From assembly GCA_023091735.1 (NCBI GenBank), contig JALKBU010000984.1:1-19012 (forward strand): a DNA stretch of 19,012 bases, written 5' to 3'. The notes below the pieces were generated by a model. It had not been told where the DNA came from and searched no databases. It saw only the letters and a program-made list of their open reading frames with translations. Source of the stretch: Trichomonas tenax (lineage: Eukaryota; Parabasalia; Trichomonadida; Trichomonadidae). The position numbers and the translations under genes were made by a program. Positions 1 to 8,594 of this stretch are shown piece after piece (the stretch's first letter is position 1; each line of letters opens with the position of its first letter).

Positions 1-148
1 CTTCATATGCATCAATGGCTTCATTTAAATAACTTCTACGAGTTTTAGGATTAACTCCATCGGGTATGTTATAAAATTCTTTAAACTTCCTTCTTCCTTC
101 AGCTCTAATACTATTATCATTTAATCTAGTCGTTACTTTCTGACTCAT
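1..148 (-). CDS. 5' fragment of an unrecognised minus-strand gene, cut by the window edge
   Basis: Reading leftwards from an ATG at 148-146, the frame stays open to the window edge (49 codons). The product starts MSQKVTTRLNDNS and is basic and hydrophilic, with an Arg/Lys-rich stretch (EGRRKFKEFY) followed by a Pro-Asp-Gly turn. Codon use is AT-rich (AAA, AAT, TTA), like the Maverick genes near 10.4-14.4 kb and unlike the surface-protein gene that follows at once. I infer that it could be part of a mobile element, but I do not recognise the family. It meets the neighbouring gene through a duplicated 16-bp unit containing its own start codon, so the join looks recombinational or could be an assembly artefact. 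Confidence 0.4.
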   Translation of the reverse strand, partial: MSQKVTTRLNDNSIRAEGRRKFKEFYNIPDGVNPKTRRSYLNEAIDAYE

Positions 149-173
149 GCAATTTCTGACTCATGCAATTTCT
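137..173. repeat. 16-bp tandem duplication at a gene-gene junction
   Basis: The unit TTTCTGACTCATGCAA occurs at 137-152 and again at 153-168, and a third partial copy (TTTCT) follows at 169-173. It lies exactly where the minus-strand fragment ends and similarity to the surface-protein gene begins. Confidence 0.85.
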
Positions 174-2416
174 ATGGAAACGATCAAGAATCAGACAAGA
201 TTTCCGTCGCTTTAGTATCAGAAGCACAAATCTTAAATAAGAAAGAAGTTTCAATTAATCTCATTGCAAAACCAAATCCATCAAGTCTCAATTTCTTGGA
301 CGAAAGCGTTCCAAATCCAATACAGAAGGGAGAAGAATACAGTTTTCAGGTAGTAATTACAGTACCACGATCAACAGCTGTTACAGCCAAAGCTGAATTC
401 GTCGACCAAGGCGTTTCTACAATATCTACAACAGCCGGAGATGTTAGCCTGAGTAAGGTTAGTGGAACAGACAAGTATTCGTTCAAATTCAGAATCCCAG
501 GAGAAGCAACTGCTGGCGAACACAATCTTTTGTTCATGGCAATGAATGCAGCTGGTGGAAAATCTGAAGTAATTTCAATGAGTATAACCATTCCGCAAGA
601 CCAACAACCCGAACAACAAAATTCATTATCTTGTGAAGTTATTTCTGGAAGTGAATTCTTCCGAGTTGGATGTGAATCTGTTAAAGTTTCTTGCACAATA
701 ACTACTGATCAACAACATCATGATTATACATTGAAGGCTAAAATTGGCACAACCACTGGAATCAAAGATGATTACACTATTGCATCCACCAATCAACAAG
801 GAACAACAATTACATTCTCATTCTATGGTCATTCAGATGAGGCAAACGAGATATCAATTGCATTGATATCAAGAGAAGAATTATTATCAGAGAAAACAAT
901 TTCAGTTAAATTGATCGCTGCTCCAGTTGCAGAAAATCTTGCTTTTAACGATGATACCACCCCAATCTACGCCAATGATGAGGTGACATTCAAAGTTACA
1001 ATTTCAAAGCCAACATTGAGTGCTATTACAGGAAAGGCTCAACTTGTTGCACAAAATGCAGAAGCAATGACGGATGATGCAACTGCATTTACAATCAATC
1101 CTGATGGTTCATCCACTGACTACACATTCACTTATACAATTCCTGATGGTACTGTCGCAGGTACTTACAAGCTTCTCTTCAAGGCAGCAAATCTCCTTGG
1201 TGATGAATCCCAAGTTCTCTCGAAGGAAATCACAGTCTCAACCAGACCAACAATTGAATGCGATGAACTGACGAACAAGAACTTGGAGGCATCAGCAACA
1301 ATCGAGATAACTTGCCGTGTCTCTGTAAAAGATAGTCATATCAAGTACAGCTTCGATGACGCAACCTATACTAATGTTATATCATTCGAAAACAGCAAAG
1401 TCAGATTTAAATACGCAAAGCAGACAGAAGTTAAAAACAAAATTTTCATCGGCTGCTTCCAAGGAGAAACTAAACTCATTTCAACATCAATCAATGTCGT
1501 CATCTTCCCAGAGCCAACTGTAGCAAAGATTGAAAACGTAGAAGAAGATAAAAAGTACATTGTTGGTGATGAAATCCTTCTCAAGATCACAACAGGAACA
1601 TTCCACATGTTCACAGATTCAGCAATCGTCTATGGATTTGTTGCAGATAAGACAACAGCTCTCGAATCGCCAATCACTCTCGCAGCAAAGCCAGAATTAG
1701 TCTCTGACAAAGACTACACAATCACAATCCTTGTCCCAGAGAGTGAGAAGATGGAAGGCTCTAAGTTCATCAAGATTCATTTCACCGATAAATCCGGTCA
1801 AATTGTTGAAGCTACAACTGAATCTGCAATCAACTTCTTGCAAACATACATGGTCCAAGAATCTAAAATTGAAAATGCCCAGGAAGGCGAAAATCCGAAG
1901 TTCACGACTGGTGAAACTATCAAAGTCAAATTAACATTATCCAATCTTAAGGATGATTGGAAAGATAACACCAAATTTGCATTCACCATTGGAAAAGAAG
2001 ATCACTACATCGATAATTTCACAGCATCTGAAGTCGCCGCTAAGAGGAGGCTAAGAGAAGTTAAGCCACAGAACATTGAGTTGAACATCATAATTCCAGA
2101 AGACAGCAACACTACAGGAGAAACAATTCTCACTGTCTACGTTTTCAACAAGGACAATAACTTGATTTCACAACCAACAACTTACCAGATCACTTTGGAG
2201 AAAGCCAAGCCGGGCGATAAACCTTCTGATTCTGATTCACCAAATCCGAAATCCAAAGGATTGAAAGGTGGAGCCATCGCTGCAATCGTTATCGTTATCA
2301 TCGTCGTCATCGTTGCCATTGTTATCATAGTATTCTTCGTAATGAAGAAGAAGAAGAACGAGGCGAAGAGTGAAACCAAAATGAGTGACTCTGGAAATGA
2401 TGGAGCTCAAATTTAA
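170..2416 (+). CDS. 5'-truncated single-pass surface protein with tandem beta-sandwich-like modules
   Basis: The frame is open from before 170 to a TAA at 2414-2416 but has no ATG near its beginning. A TTG at 296 could be mistaken for a start. Residues encoded just after 170 (FYGND..ISVAL) repeat 651 nt later (FYGHS..ISIAL at 821), so the gene already lies inside a tandem module of about 217 aa when it begins. Modules are rich in Thr, Ser, Val and Ile with paired Cys, suggesting Ig-like or cadherin-like extracellular folds, but no named domain is certain. Near the C-terminus a ~24-residue Ile/Val helix (about 2270-2341) is followed by MKKKKNE and a short acidic-polar tail, a type I membrane topology common in trichomonad surface proteins. 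The stop is followed by A, giving TAAA, the trichomonad poly(A) signal. The product is probably a plasma-membrane protein of unknown ligand. The 5' end, including any signal peptide, is missing. Confidence 0.8.
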   Translation, partial: FYGNDQESDKISVALVSEAQILNKKEVSINLIAKPNPSSLNFLDESVPNPIQKGEEYSFQVVITVPRSTAVTAKAEFVDQGVSTISTTAGDVSLSKVSGTDKYSFKFRIPGEATAGEHNLLFMAMNAAGGKSEVISMSITIPQDQQPEQQNSLSCEVISGSEFFRVGCESVKVSCTITTDQQHHDYTLKAKIGTTTGIKDDYTIASTNQQGTTITFSFYGHSDEANEISIALISREELLSEKTISVKLIAAPVAENLAFNDDTTPIYANDEVTFKVTISKPTLSAITGKAQLVAQNAEAMTDDATAFTINPDGSSTDYTFTYTIPDGTVAGTYKLLFKAANLLGDESQVLSKEITVSTRPTIECDELTNKNLEASATIEITCRVSVKDSHIKYSFDDATYTNVISFENSKVRFKYAKQTEVKNKIFIGCFQGETKLISTSINVVIFPEPTVAKIENVEEDKKYIVGDEILLKITTGTFHMFTDSAIVYGFVADKTTALESPITLAAKPELVSDKDYTITILVPESEKMEGSKFIKIHFTDKSGQIVEATTESAINFLQTYMVQESKIENAQEGENPKFTTGETIKVKLTLSNLKDDWKDNTKFAFTIGKEDHYIDNFTASEVAAKRRLREVKPQNIELNIIIPEDSNTTGETILTVYVFNKDNNLISQPTTYQITLEKAKPGDKPSDSDSPNPKSKGLKGGAIAAIVIVIIVVIVAIVIIVFFVMKKKKNEAKSETKMSDSGNDGAQI

Positions 2417-2417
2417 A
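2414..2417 (+). terminator. TAAA polyadenylation signal overlapping the stop codon
   Basis: In Trichomonas the tetranucleotide UAAA, often including the stop codon, acts as poly(A) signal. Here the TAA stop of the surface-protein gene is followed by A. Confidence 0.5.
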
Positions 2418-3079
2418 TCTAAAAATTCTTACATTCATAAAATAGCACATTTTTTTGATTATAATTTTGAATAAAATGGAAAACATTGGATACCAATATT
2501 AATATTAATGAGGAAGCTGTAAATGGCGATAATAACTGCGAGTTTTAAACTAGTGGATTTCTAATTCGCCATCAAAGATTGACTTTTGATAAATATTTGG
2601 ACATTTGTATAAAAACGCACTGCTCCGACTGTATATATACATGCAATTATATATATATATACATCATATATATTAGAATATTGAAACAAAATAGAAGATT
2701 TACATCTAATATTAAATAATATTATATATAATAAAAATAGAAAATGAAAGTGATGGTAATTTTGAACAAATGTTATCCAAATTGAATATAAATTAGAATG
2801 ATTCAGAGTATTAAATAAAATATTTATTCTAAAATCAAATTTATCAATCCTAAAATCTTGGTAATGAATTGATGTTATTGCGAATTCATTAGATAAATAA
2901 CATCTTACTAATAAAATTTGAATGTGTGAAATGTTTCCCACACTGTTGCAGTCAGTGAAGTGGTCCCTGAAGATGAATATATAATTGCTCTAGCAGTAGC
3001 TGTATTTGATATTAAATTTGAGTATTTTGTGTATACTTGTACAGATTGTGTATTGTAGACATGATGAAATTGATGATTC
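2417..3079. other. AT-rich intergenic stretch, no gene recognised
   Basis: This holds an (AT)n-like microsatellite around 2633-2673 and long A/T runs. A 126-codon minus-strand frame (2561-2941) is rich in Tyr, Ile, Phe and Asn with no domain and looks like chance in AT-rich DNA. I see no RNA gene here. Confidence 0.6.
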
Positions 3080-3480
3080 AGAATGGTTACTAATTATCGC
3101 ATTGTGTAATGAAATGGAACTGAGCATCAGATTACACATGGAACATATAATTCAGGGTCTAGTGGTTATCAGTACATAAGTGCTCGATTTATGAACCATT
3201 TATTTGCACCATCGAGCTACTCAATTCAAGGATCATGTCATCCAGTAAATCATTCATTACAAGGATCTTTTAATGGTCAACAATTTACCATAATAATGAG
3301 CAGCAACTGAATGAAATCGCTTGAATCATGTTATTTAATAAATCTGAAATTGTTCTTCATTTGGTAACTGATTAACCTTTCTTTATTCGCGAGATGGAAT
3401 TCTTCGGAACATTGTATGATCATAATTTTATTGATAAGGCTTTTTGTTTCAATATGTGTTACTCCCGATGGAACTTAAAC
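3080..3480 (+). pseudogene. decayed F5/8 type C-like (discoidin fold) gene remnant
   Basis: Short pieces in shifting frames resemble the galactose-binding-like domain common in trichomonad hypothetical proteins. A segment from about 3140 reads GTYNSGSSGYQYIS, then YSIQGSCHP and LQGSFNGQQFTII, which match the conserved core 'YSI..G....LQGSFDG..FT..'. After a stop and frame changes, MEFFGTLYD at about 3394 matches the usual last strand (..IEFFGTL). At least one stop (TGA near 3308) and several indels break it. Assignment rests on motif likeness only. Confidence 0.5.
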
Positions 3481-3524
3481 ATTTTATATTTCTGTTCTGA
3501 ATAAAAAATTATATTATCTTGAAG

Positions 3525-3918
3525 ATTAAAATAAATTTTTATTCGGAGAGTGATGGTCATTTTGATGTTTATCAACTTCTATCCAATTCCTTCCATTTAG
3601 AGATCCAAGAACAGTCCAATTTATAAGATGTAGATGGTAGCCTTTAGAATTCCAAGATGACCTTGCAATATATGAATTCAATACGAATTCATGGTGCTTT
3701 AAATAGAATTCAATATATTATGATCCTAAAATATAGCTGTTATATGAATTTACGGTTTCGAAGTAAAATAATTGAGTTGGTTCTCGAATTCCTGGTGAAC
3801 ATTCATACTTAAGATAATTGAACTGGTCTCCATTAATTGATTTCAAGTAGTCAAAAAGTCCATAATATGAATTTGAAGATTGATATGTAATCAATTGGAC
3901 AAAATGTAAGTAGGTCAC
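3525..3918 (-). pseudogene. second F5/8 type C-like remnant, opposite orientation
   Basis: Reading leftwards from 3918, a segment FDYLKSINGDQFNYL leads to an in-frame TAA at 3720-3718. The frame then continues as YIEFYLKHHEFVLNSY, WTVLGSLNGRNWIEVDKHQN and a stop. The order (Phe-rich strand, then 'W.V.GS.NG.NW..VD...ND') is that of trichomonad F5/8 type C-like domains. It lies tail-to-tail with the plus-strand remnant at 3080-3480, so the two may be inverted relics of one multicopy family. The internal stop marks it as a pseudogene. Confidence 0.5.
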
Positions 3919-3970
3919 TTTTGTTTATCTGAAAAGTGATATAATAAGGTTAGGCATTGTATTTTTTGTT

Positions 3971-3986
3971 TCACTTTTTATTCATT
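3971..3986 (+). promoter_or_regulatory. possible trichomonad initiator (Inr)-like element
   Basis: TCACTTTTTATTCATT resembles the T. vaginalis Inr consensus TCAYTWYTCATTA with a small insertion. It sits about 29 nt upstream of the ATG at 4000, which opens the unrecognised remnant. Confidence 0.3.
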
Positions 3987-3999
3987 CCTTGTTTTAACA

Positions 4000-4357
4000 A
4001 TGAAAGTGAAGTTTTGAATGGCGACACACCTGGATAATACTCCGTTTTGTATTTCCTTCTTTAATATCCAAATTATGGAGTTACAAATGCTTGGAGTCAA
4101 GCATTGGCTCCAACAGTTGACATTGAATTTCCAGACGTTACCAATGCAACTGGAATAATTGAAGCAATAACAGATGGTAAAAACGTTTTTCATGGTTTAA
4201 TTAAAAGCGCGATGCCTATGGGATTGGGGATTGGTTGTATGCAATAGGAATACTGTGTGTTGCTGATTCTAAATATCTAAATGCTGGAATACCTGCATTT
4301 GGAGGATATAAAGCTAAAATAGTTCCGTTGTATGCAGAAGTTATAAATCACATTTGA
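4000..4357 (+). pseudogene. unrecognised plus-strand gene remnant
   Basis: The ATG at 4000 runs into a TGA after five codons. Recognisably protein-like text follows in other frames: a segment with YGVTNAWSQALAPTVDIEF, then ATGIIEAITDGKNVFHGL, then IKSAMPMGLG. After a frame change comes WLYAIGILCVADSKYL, then NAGIPAFGGYKAKIV, ending at a TGA near 4355. The Gly/Ala/Ile-rich parts suggest a soluble enzyme or a transporter, but I cannot name it. At least two frame changes mean it is not translated as one protein. Its 3' end faces the cyclase pseudogene on the other strand. Confidence 0.45.
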
Positions 4358-4463
4358 TGTTAAGTTTTGCATAATTTTTCCATATAAATTTTTGATGAGT
4401 TCTTTTCTAGTAAGTGCTGTTTTCGACATTTGAAATAACTTATTTATGAAAGAAAATTTTAAA

Positions 4464-5470
4464 ATCAGAAGTTCTGGTGAAAGTAAACCTGCTGCAAATG
4501 ATTCGACATTGCGAGGAATGGAAACAAAGTATGTTGTTTGCTCGCCTTTCCCTTTCAGATAAACACAGCCGCGTTCTTCGATGTGGAAGTCACTGATGTT
4601 ATCAATAAGTTCTTTGGCCGTCTGTGATTAGAGTTGTGGTGCAACATTGATTGCATCGCAGATGATGTCAAATGTAGTTGTTAAAATTAACGATGTCGAA
4701 GAAGAAAACGCTCGCCTTTGGGATTGTGAATGAAATGTCTTCGCTTTTGCGAGCTCTGCATCTTTGCGCTTCTTGATTTCATCACTTTCGTTCCTCAAAA
4801 TAAAAACAAATGATTTATGCCCATCACTATTCTTCATTTCAATCATTGTCAACGTGAAAGCCACCAACGTTCAACTTCCATTCAACGTCTTGATATGCTC
4901 TTCCCAAAAGTTATTTCCCTTTCCTGCACAAACTAATTTGATTTGTTCTCTGACTTTCTTGATATACTTTACCCATTATAAAGTTAGAAAATTGATCGGG
5001 TGTCATTATCGAATTTATTGAAACATTTCCAAGATTTGTTGTAATTTTGCAGTATTCATTTTGCTGAGATTTGCAAAAGCATCTGCCAAAGCCTTTTGAT
5101 TAAGATTTAAATAAACAAATTGATTCATCATGTTCGCAGAAATTTTGTATTTTGGAACAATGTTTTCACATATTAGCAAGAATGAATCCAATTTAAAATA
5201 TGGCTCAATATGCTCATAACAATTACTGTTTCTTGCCAAAGAATTCATGAAACTTGTAAATCCATTTCTTTATCTCATAATTGATTCATATAACCTTTCG
5301 ACATTTTCCATATTATCTGGCAAAATATCTGAATGTGGTTCTTTTTTAAAAAACGAAAATATCCAATTAAAGTAATATTATTATTGGTACAAGTCAAGAA
5401 AGTATAAATGTTGGAATTACTGAAATACAACATTGAATTTCCAACATCTTTCAGATCTGAATAAGATGTT
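4464..5470 (-). pseudogene. class III adenylyl cyclase pseudogene, copy 1
   Basis: Reading leftwards, 5470-5015 encodes parts of a receptor-like region (DVGNSMLYFSNSNIYTFL, later NSLAR..HIEPYFKLDSF) that matches the region at 9833-10124. From 4867 to 4464 comes a cyclase catalytic C-terminus: TTFDIICDAINVA, then SDFHIEERGCVYLKGKGEQ and TTYFVSIPRN. Class III cyclases have 'FDIIGDAINVA' here, and copy 2 keeps that Gly whereas this copy has Cys. Compared with copy 2, a short deletion next to the DAINVA motif brings a TAA stop (4630-4628) into frame. The metal-binding and earlier catalytic parts are missing, so it is non-functional. It is a tandem relative of copy 2. Confidence 0.7.
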
Positions 5471-5655
5471 TTTTTCCATGATATTTTCTACTCAATATAA
5501 ATACATAATGTCAATATAATAACATTCAAAATGATAAATGCAATAAATCCACATGTTTTGTTTTAATACGATTCTCTTCATTTAAATGATAAGAAAAGCA
5601 TTGAATTTAATATATTCAAACATAAATATTTACTATTAAAAACAATAAATCAAAT

Positions 5656-5927
5656 TCAAAGATCTGGTAAAAGCAAACTTGCTGAAAATGATTCGGCATT
5701 GCGAGGAATGGAAACAAAGTATGTTGTTTGCTCGCCTTTCCCTTTCAAATAAACATGACCGCGTTCTTCGATGTGGAAGTCACTGATGTTCTCAATAAGT
5801 TCTTTCGTCGTCTGTGAGATGTGAACACGCCCTGGGATATCTGATTTCTGGAGTCGTGCTGCAACATTGATTGCATCGCCGATGATGTCAAATGTCGGTT
5901 TGTCTGTTCTGAGGACGACACCCGCAG
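5656..5927 (-). pseudogene. class III adenylyl cyclase C-terminal fragment, copy 2 (3' part)
   Basis: A clean frame reads leftwards from 5927 to a TGA at 5658-5656 (about 90 codons). It begins ATAGVVLRTDKPTFDIIGDA and continues INVAARLQKSDIPGRVHISQ. The TDKPTFDIIGDAINVAARLQ segment is the purine/transition-state end of a class III nucleotidyl cyclase domain, and the later KGKGEQTTYFV is the usual final strand. Upstream coding sequence stops abruptly at 5928, the edge of the terminal-repeat segment. Trichomonad cyclases are long multi-pass proteins, so only the tail survives here. The N-terminal side probably continues at 9833-10370. Confidence 0.8.
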
Positions 5928-5953
5928 TGGCACTTTTTCACAAAAAAAGTGAG
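5928..5953 (+). repeat. left terminal inverted repeat
   Basis: It begins TGGCACTTTTTCACAAAA and ends GTGAG. It can fold on itself (CACTTTTT with AAAAAGTG) and mirrors 9809-9832. Confidence 0.6.
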
Positions 5954-6304
5954 AAATAATTCGCACTTTCTCACATTTTCAAAGTACATCTTCGAAAAAA
6001 GATATGTGGTTATTTTTGAAGGCTCAGCTCTTGGTATTATATTGGGCAGATATGTATCTATCAATCTATGTTACAGCGATTGGGAATTGCCATAGATGCA
6101 ATTTAATGCATAGAAATATTCAATTTATTCTGATTTTATTTGGATGTATATGGCATAAATGGTCATTTGTTTTATTGCTTATAATGATATTCGTGTGTAG
6201 GTATTTTATGAATGTTTGGAAAAAGTTAATAATTTGGGATTTCAAAATAGTGTGTGTATTTTTGTGTATGTGCAAATAAACTTGTTTAATGTGTGATTGC
6301 CATG
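5954..6304. other. left outer part of the inverted-repeat segment, no gene recognised
   Basis: This stretch does not match the corresponding 9650-9808 stretch on the other side and is about 190 bp longer. An ATG frame at 6004-6279 (91 codons, rich in Phe, Ile, Trp and Cys) has no recognisable domain and is probably chance. Confidence 0.5.
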
Positions 6305-6940
6305 GGTATTTGAGTGATTATAGCGTTATGTCTATCATATTCGGTGAGTTTTGCGTTGAAGAACCTTTTTTCTGGATTCATGATAAATTGGATATGTATA
6401 ATGATATTTTCTCACGCTGTAATTAATATAATAGAATATGTTCATAGGGTAATATATTTATATGTGTATGTTGATTTCTATGCTTGTATAGTTTGATAAT
6501 CACCAAGAAATCTGGCCATGCGCGAAACACATCAATGCATGAAAACATACTCAAAAATTGTCTGTGGAGTTTGTAAATTAAATCAATGCATTATATGATG
6601 TGTGCTTATCATTATTCTTGTGTGTATTTAAAAATATGTTTTGAATGAGTTATAATGAATTTCAAAATAATGTGCTTTTTAAAGTTTATGTGTATAGTTG
6701 AAATCCTACTATCCTATATATTATTGTAATATGTGTTATATGTATCTATATTTGGTATTGATGATGGCGTGCTATTATGATTTAATAAAAAGTGACGCGT
6801 TTGATGTGGTCAAAGAAATACTTTCCCAGAGATGATTATTGCTTATTTTTAACATTTGTTAATGGAAGATATATATAGATGTGTGTTCTCTATATAAGGC
6901 ACACTGTACAATCCTCTGTAAAGAATTCTATAAAAAAATA
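6305..6940 (+). repeat. left arm of a large imperfect inverted repeat
   Basis: It matches the reverse complement of about 8427-9650 at roughly 80% identity by eye. Examples are GATTATAGCGTT at the outer end, GTTTGATAATCACC with CGCGAAAC in the middle, TATCCTATATATTATTGTAA, and TTTGATGTGGTCAAAGAA near the inner end. Register is nearly constant (left plus right coordinates sum to about 15953, or about 15367 inside the nested insertion). A transcript across it could form a ~640-bp double strand with a ~1.5-kb loop. A short peptide frame (YDLIKSDAFDVVKEIL) is shared by both arms, perhaps a relic of a captured gene. Confidence 0.75.
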
Positions 6941-7063
6941 TTTAGGTCAAAAATATTAAATTCCATATATTATAACATCATAATGCCTCTACTAAGATAT
7001 ACATTATAATATTACAGCAAATACCTTTATAAAAATATAATTCTAATTCTTCATTAACTAATC
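6941..7063. other. loop start, AT-rich, with a weak hairpin
   Basis: ATATTATAA at 6967-6975 can pair with TTATAATAT at 7004-7012. Its centre (about 6990) lies one array pitch before the first clear hairpin, but the stem is all A/T and short, so I do not count it as a member. Confidence 0.3.
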
Positions 7064-7150
7064 TTTGCTGTCTAGCCTTCCTTACGTTGAGACAGTCACA
7101 CAATATGTTGTGATGTGACATCGGCACTGTGAATATGACTAGATAACAAA
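7064..7150. ncRNA. hairpin 1 of array 1 (pre-miRNA-like, weakest member)
   Basis: TGTCTAG at 7069-7075 pairs with CTAGATA at 7139-7145 (one G-U), TTTG at 7064-7067 with CAAA at 7147-7150, and GTCACA at 7095-7100 with TGTGAC at 7114-7119. All share one register (coordinate sum 14214). Between them pairing is patchy, about half of positions. The fold could form on either strand, and transcription is not shown. Confidence 0.5.
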
Positions 7151-7176
7151 TATATTGCTGACGTTTTGAAAATCAC

Positions 7177-7253
7177 TCCGAGTGTCAGTGATATATCGAT
7201 GTTGTTGTTGACTATGATACCATCACACCATCCATATATCAATCACACTCGGA
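7177..7253. ncRNA. hairpin 2 of array 1 (pre-miRNA-like)
   Basis: CCGAGTGT at 7178-7185 pairs with ACACTCGG at 7245-7252, TGATATAT at 7189-7196 with ATATATCA at 7234-7241, and GATG at 7198-7201 with CATC at 7229-7232. The register is constant (sum 14430) with mismatches at 7186, 7188 and 7197 and no bulge. A few more pairs form towards the loop. Span is 77 nt. Confidence 0.6.
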
Positions 7254-7290
7254 AAAACATCATTCCAGTCAGATAATTTATTGCATTTCG

Positions 7291-7386
7291 AAAAGTTGTG
7301 TTTCATGCCATAATCCCAGTGATAATGCACCGCTACAAATATGATGTAACAGTATCACTGTGATCATTGCATGAAACACAACATTT
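7291..7386. ncRNA. hairpin 3 of array 1 (pre-miRNA-like)
   Basis: GTTGTGTTTCATGC at 7295-7308 pairs perfectly with GCATGAAACACAAC at 7369-7382. AGTGATA at 7318-7324 pairs with TATCACT at 7353-7359. Between them six of nine positions pair in the same register (sum 14677). The stem is 34 positions from 7291 to 7324 with mismatches at 7294, 7309, 7312 and 7316, and the loop is about 28 nt. Confidence 0.65.
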
Positions 7387-7394
7387 GTTGGAGT

Positions 7395-7498
7395 TTCGTG
7401 ATTCTCTCGTTGTTCTGTGCTAGTGCAGCATTGGGACATGGAATCCAAACAGCTAGTCCTAATGCTGCACTGGTCCAGTAAAACGAGAGAATCTCGAA
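7395..7498. ncRNA. hairpin 4 of array 1 (longest, best-formed pre-miRNA-like fold)
   Basis: The stem runs 7395-7437 against 7456-7498 in one register (sum 14893). Blocks are GATTCTCTCGTT with AACGAGAGAATC, GTGCAGCATT with AATGCTGCAC, and GGAC with GTCC. Of 43 positions only 7399, 7412, 7414 and 7418 mismatch, plus three G-U pairs (7419, 7421, 7433). The loop is 18 nt. It encodes no protein-like frame on either strand. Confidence 0.7.
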
Positions 7499-7526
7499 TG
7501 TTATGAATCATATGAATTTTTTAACT

Positions 7527-7612
7527 TTGTTTCTATTGTCAAATACACAGTGGAAAAGCCATTAAAACATTACATTAATAGCCTGTTCACTGTGCATGGG
7601 CAATAGAAACAA
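7527..7612. ncRNA. hairpin 5 of array 1 (pre-miRNA-like)
   Basis: TTGTTTCTATTG at 7527-7538 pairs with CAATAGAAACAA at 7601-7612. After an internal loop with a 1-nt shift, CACAGTG at 7546-7552 pairs with CACTGTG at 7588-7594. Further A-T pairs continue towards the loop around 7567-7572. Confidence 0.65.
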
Positions 7613-8426
7613 CTTTTACTCGAATATCGAAATAACATTTTAATAATGTGCTCTAAAGTTATATTATGTTGAATAAATAGCATGAATATATGCAGAATAT
7701 CCAATATTTGCATTTTTATAGCTTATTTTCAAATTTGACATATTAGTTTACATCTTATCACATTACGTGTCAAATGTCAGATGTCAGAAAACATTTTGTT
7801 GCTTAATATCTTCATTTGTGATAGATATATGAGAAAATGATAAATTGATTATGATATAGAATATTTTATACTATCTATATATATGAGAAAACAGGATTTT
7901 TAGATGTGATTACTTAATTCAATTTAGATATTTTAATAGTGGAGACGAATAATAATATGAGAAAAAGCCCATATGGCAAATATCTGCTGTGCCAATTTTA
8001 AGCACGAGCTATTCAGTGTACAAAAAGTTAGCAAAAACGTCTTATAACTCGGCCAATTCAGCTTTTGAGGACCGCGTTCGAGGATATGACATTATATAAT
8101 GGTATGGCTATCAATGTATATCTATTGTTTAGAATAAAAGCTGGTTATTAGTCGTTTTTTTTTAATTTTTTTAAAATATTCTCTAAACACACTAAAACGC
8201 ACACAGATGGACTCTATATGGCACATAACATCTAAATACAGGAAAATACAAATTTCTGGTATAAATCTTATATGGGATTTTTGATTTAGTGTAAAAATGT
8301 TCAAACACACCATAAACATATTTGGTACACTCCACATATAATAAATACACAGTGAACAAAGTTCAATCACACAAGCGAATTTTTTTATGCATCAAATTAA
8401 AGACGTTTTATACGGCGGAATCTGGA
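7613..8426. other. remaining loop of the inverted repeat, no gene recognised
   Basis: I see no supported gene. A weak fold around 7669-7732 and an 8-bp stem (ATTTGACA at 7733-7740 with TGTCAAAT at 7768-7775) are present. The minus-strand frame at 8122-8370 has no domain and is probably chance. Confidence 0.4.
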
Positions 8427-8587
8427 ACGAGGGAACTTTTTATTAAACTGATTAAACAGGATGACACAGCGTGTAATATATAGAGCATACATATATATAT
8501 CATACATTAACAGATATTGTAAATAAGCAATAATAACCTCTGGGGAAGTACTTCTTTGACAACATCAAATGCGTCAATTTTTATTAA

Positions 8588-8594
8588 ATCATAA
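8588..8594 (+). repeat. target-site duplication, left copy (ATCATAA)
   Basis: Identical to 9174-9180. The uninterrupted version is present once in the opposite arm. Confidence 0.85.

Noticed and set aside
2561..2941. 126-codon minus-strand open frame
   Set aside because: Low-complexity Ile/Tyr/Phe/Asn composition in AT-rich DNA with no domain or neighbouring context.
6004..6496. Two plus-strand frames (91 and 60 codons) suggesting small membrane proteins
   Set aside because: Hydrophobicity reflects T-rich DNA; no signal or conserved motif, and the second lies in the inverted arm where the other copy does not keep the frame.
6967..7012. Possible extra hairpin at the start of array 1
   Set aside because: Stem is nine A/T pairs only; expected by chance in this composition although the position fits the pitch.
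7278..7511. 77-codon minus-strand frame across hairpins 3 and 4
   Set aside because: The inverted-repeat pairing explains the sequence better than coding; no recognisable protein.
7064..7612. CRISPR-like array
   Set aside because: Regular pitch, but no repeated unit sequence; each stem differs, and this is eukaryotic DNA.
7669..7732. Possible hairpin after array 1
   Set aside because: Pairing is scattered and A/T-only; centre spacing (about 131 nt) is slightly off.
8065..8085. GCGTTCGAGG resembling a tRNA T-loop
   Set aside because: No matching T-stem, anticodon arm or acceptor stem could be built around it.
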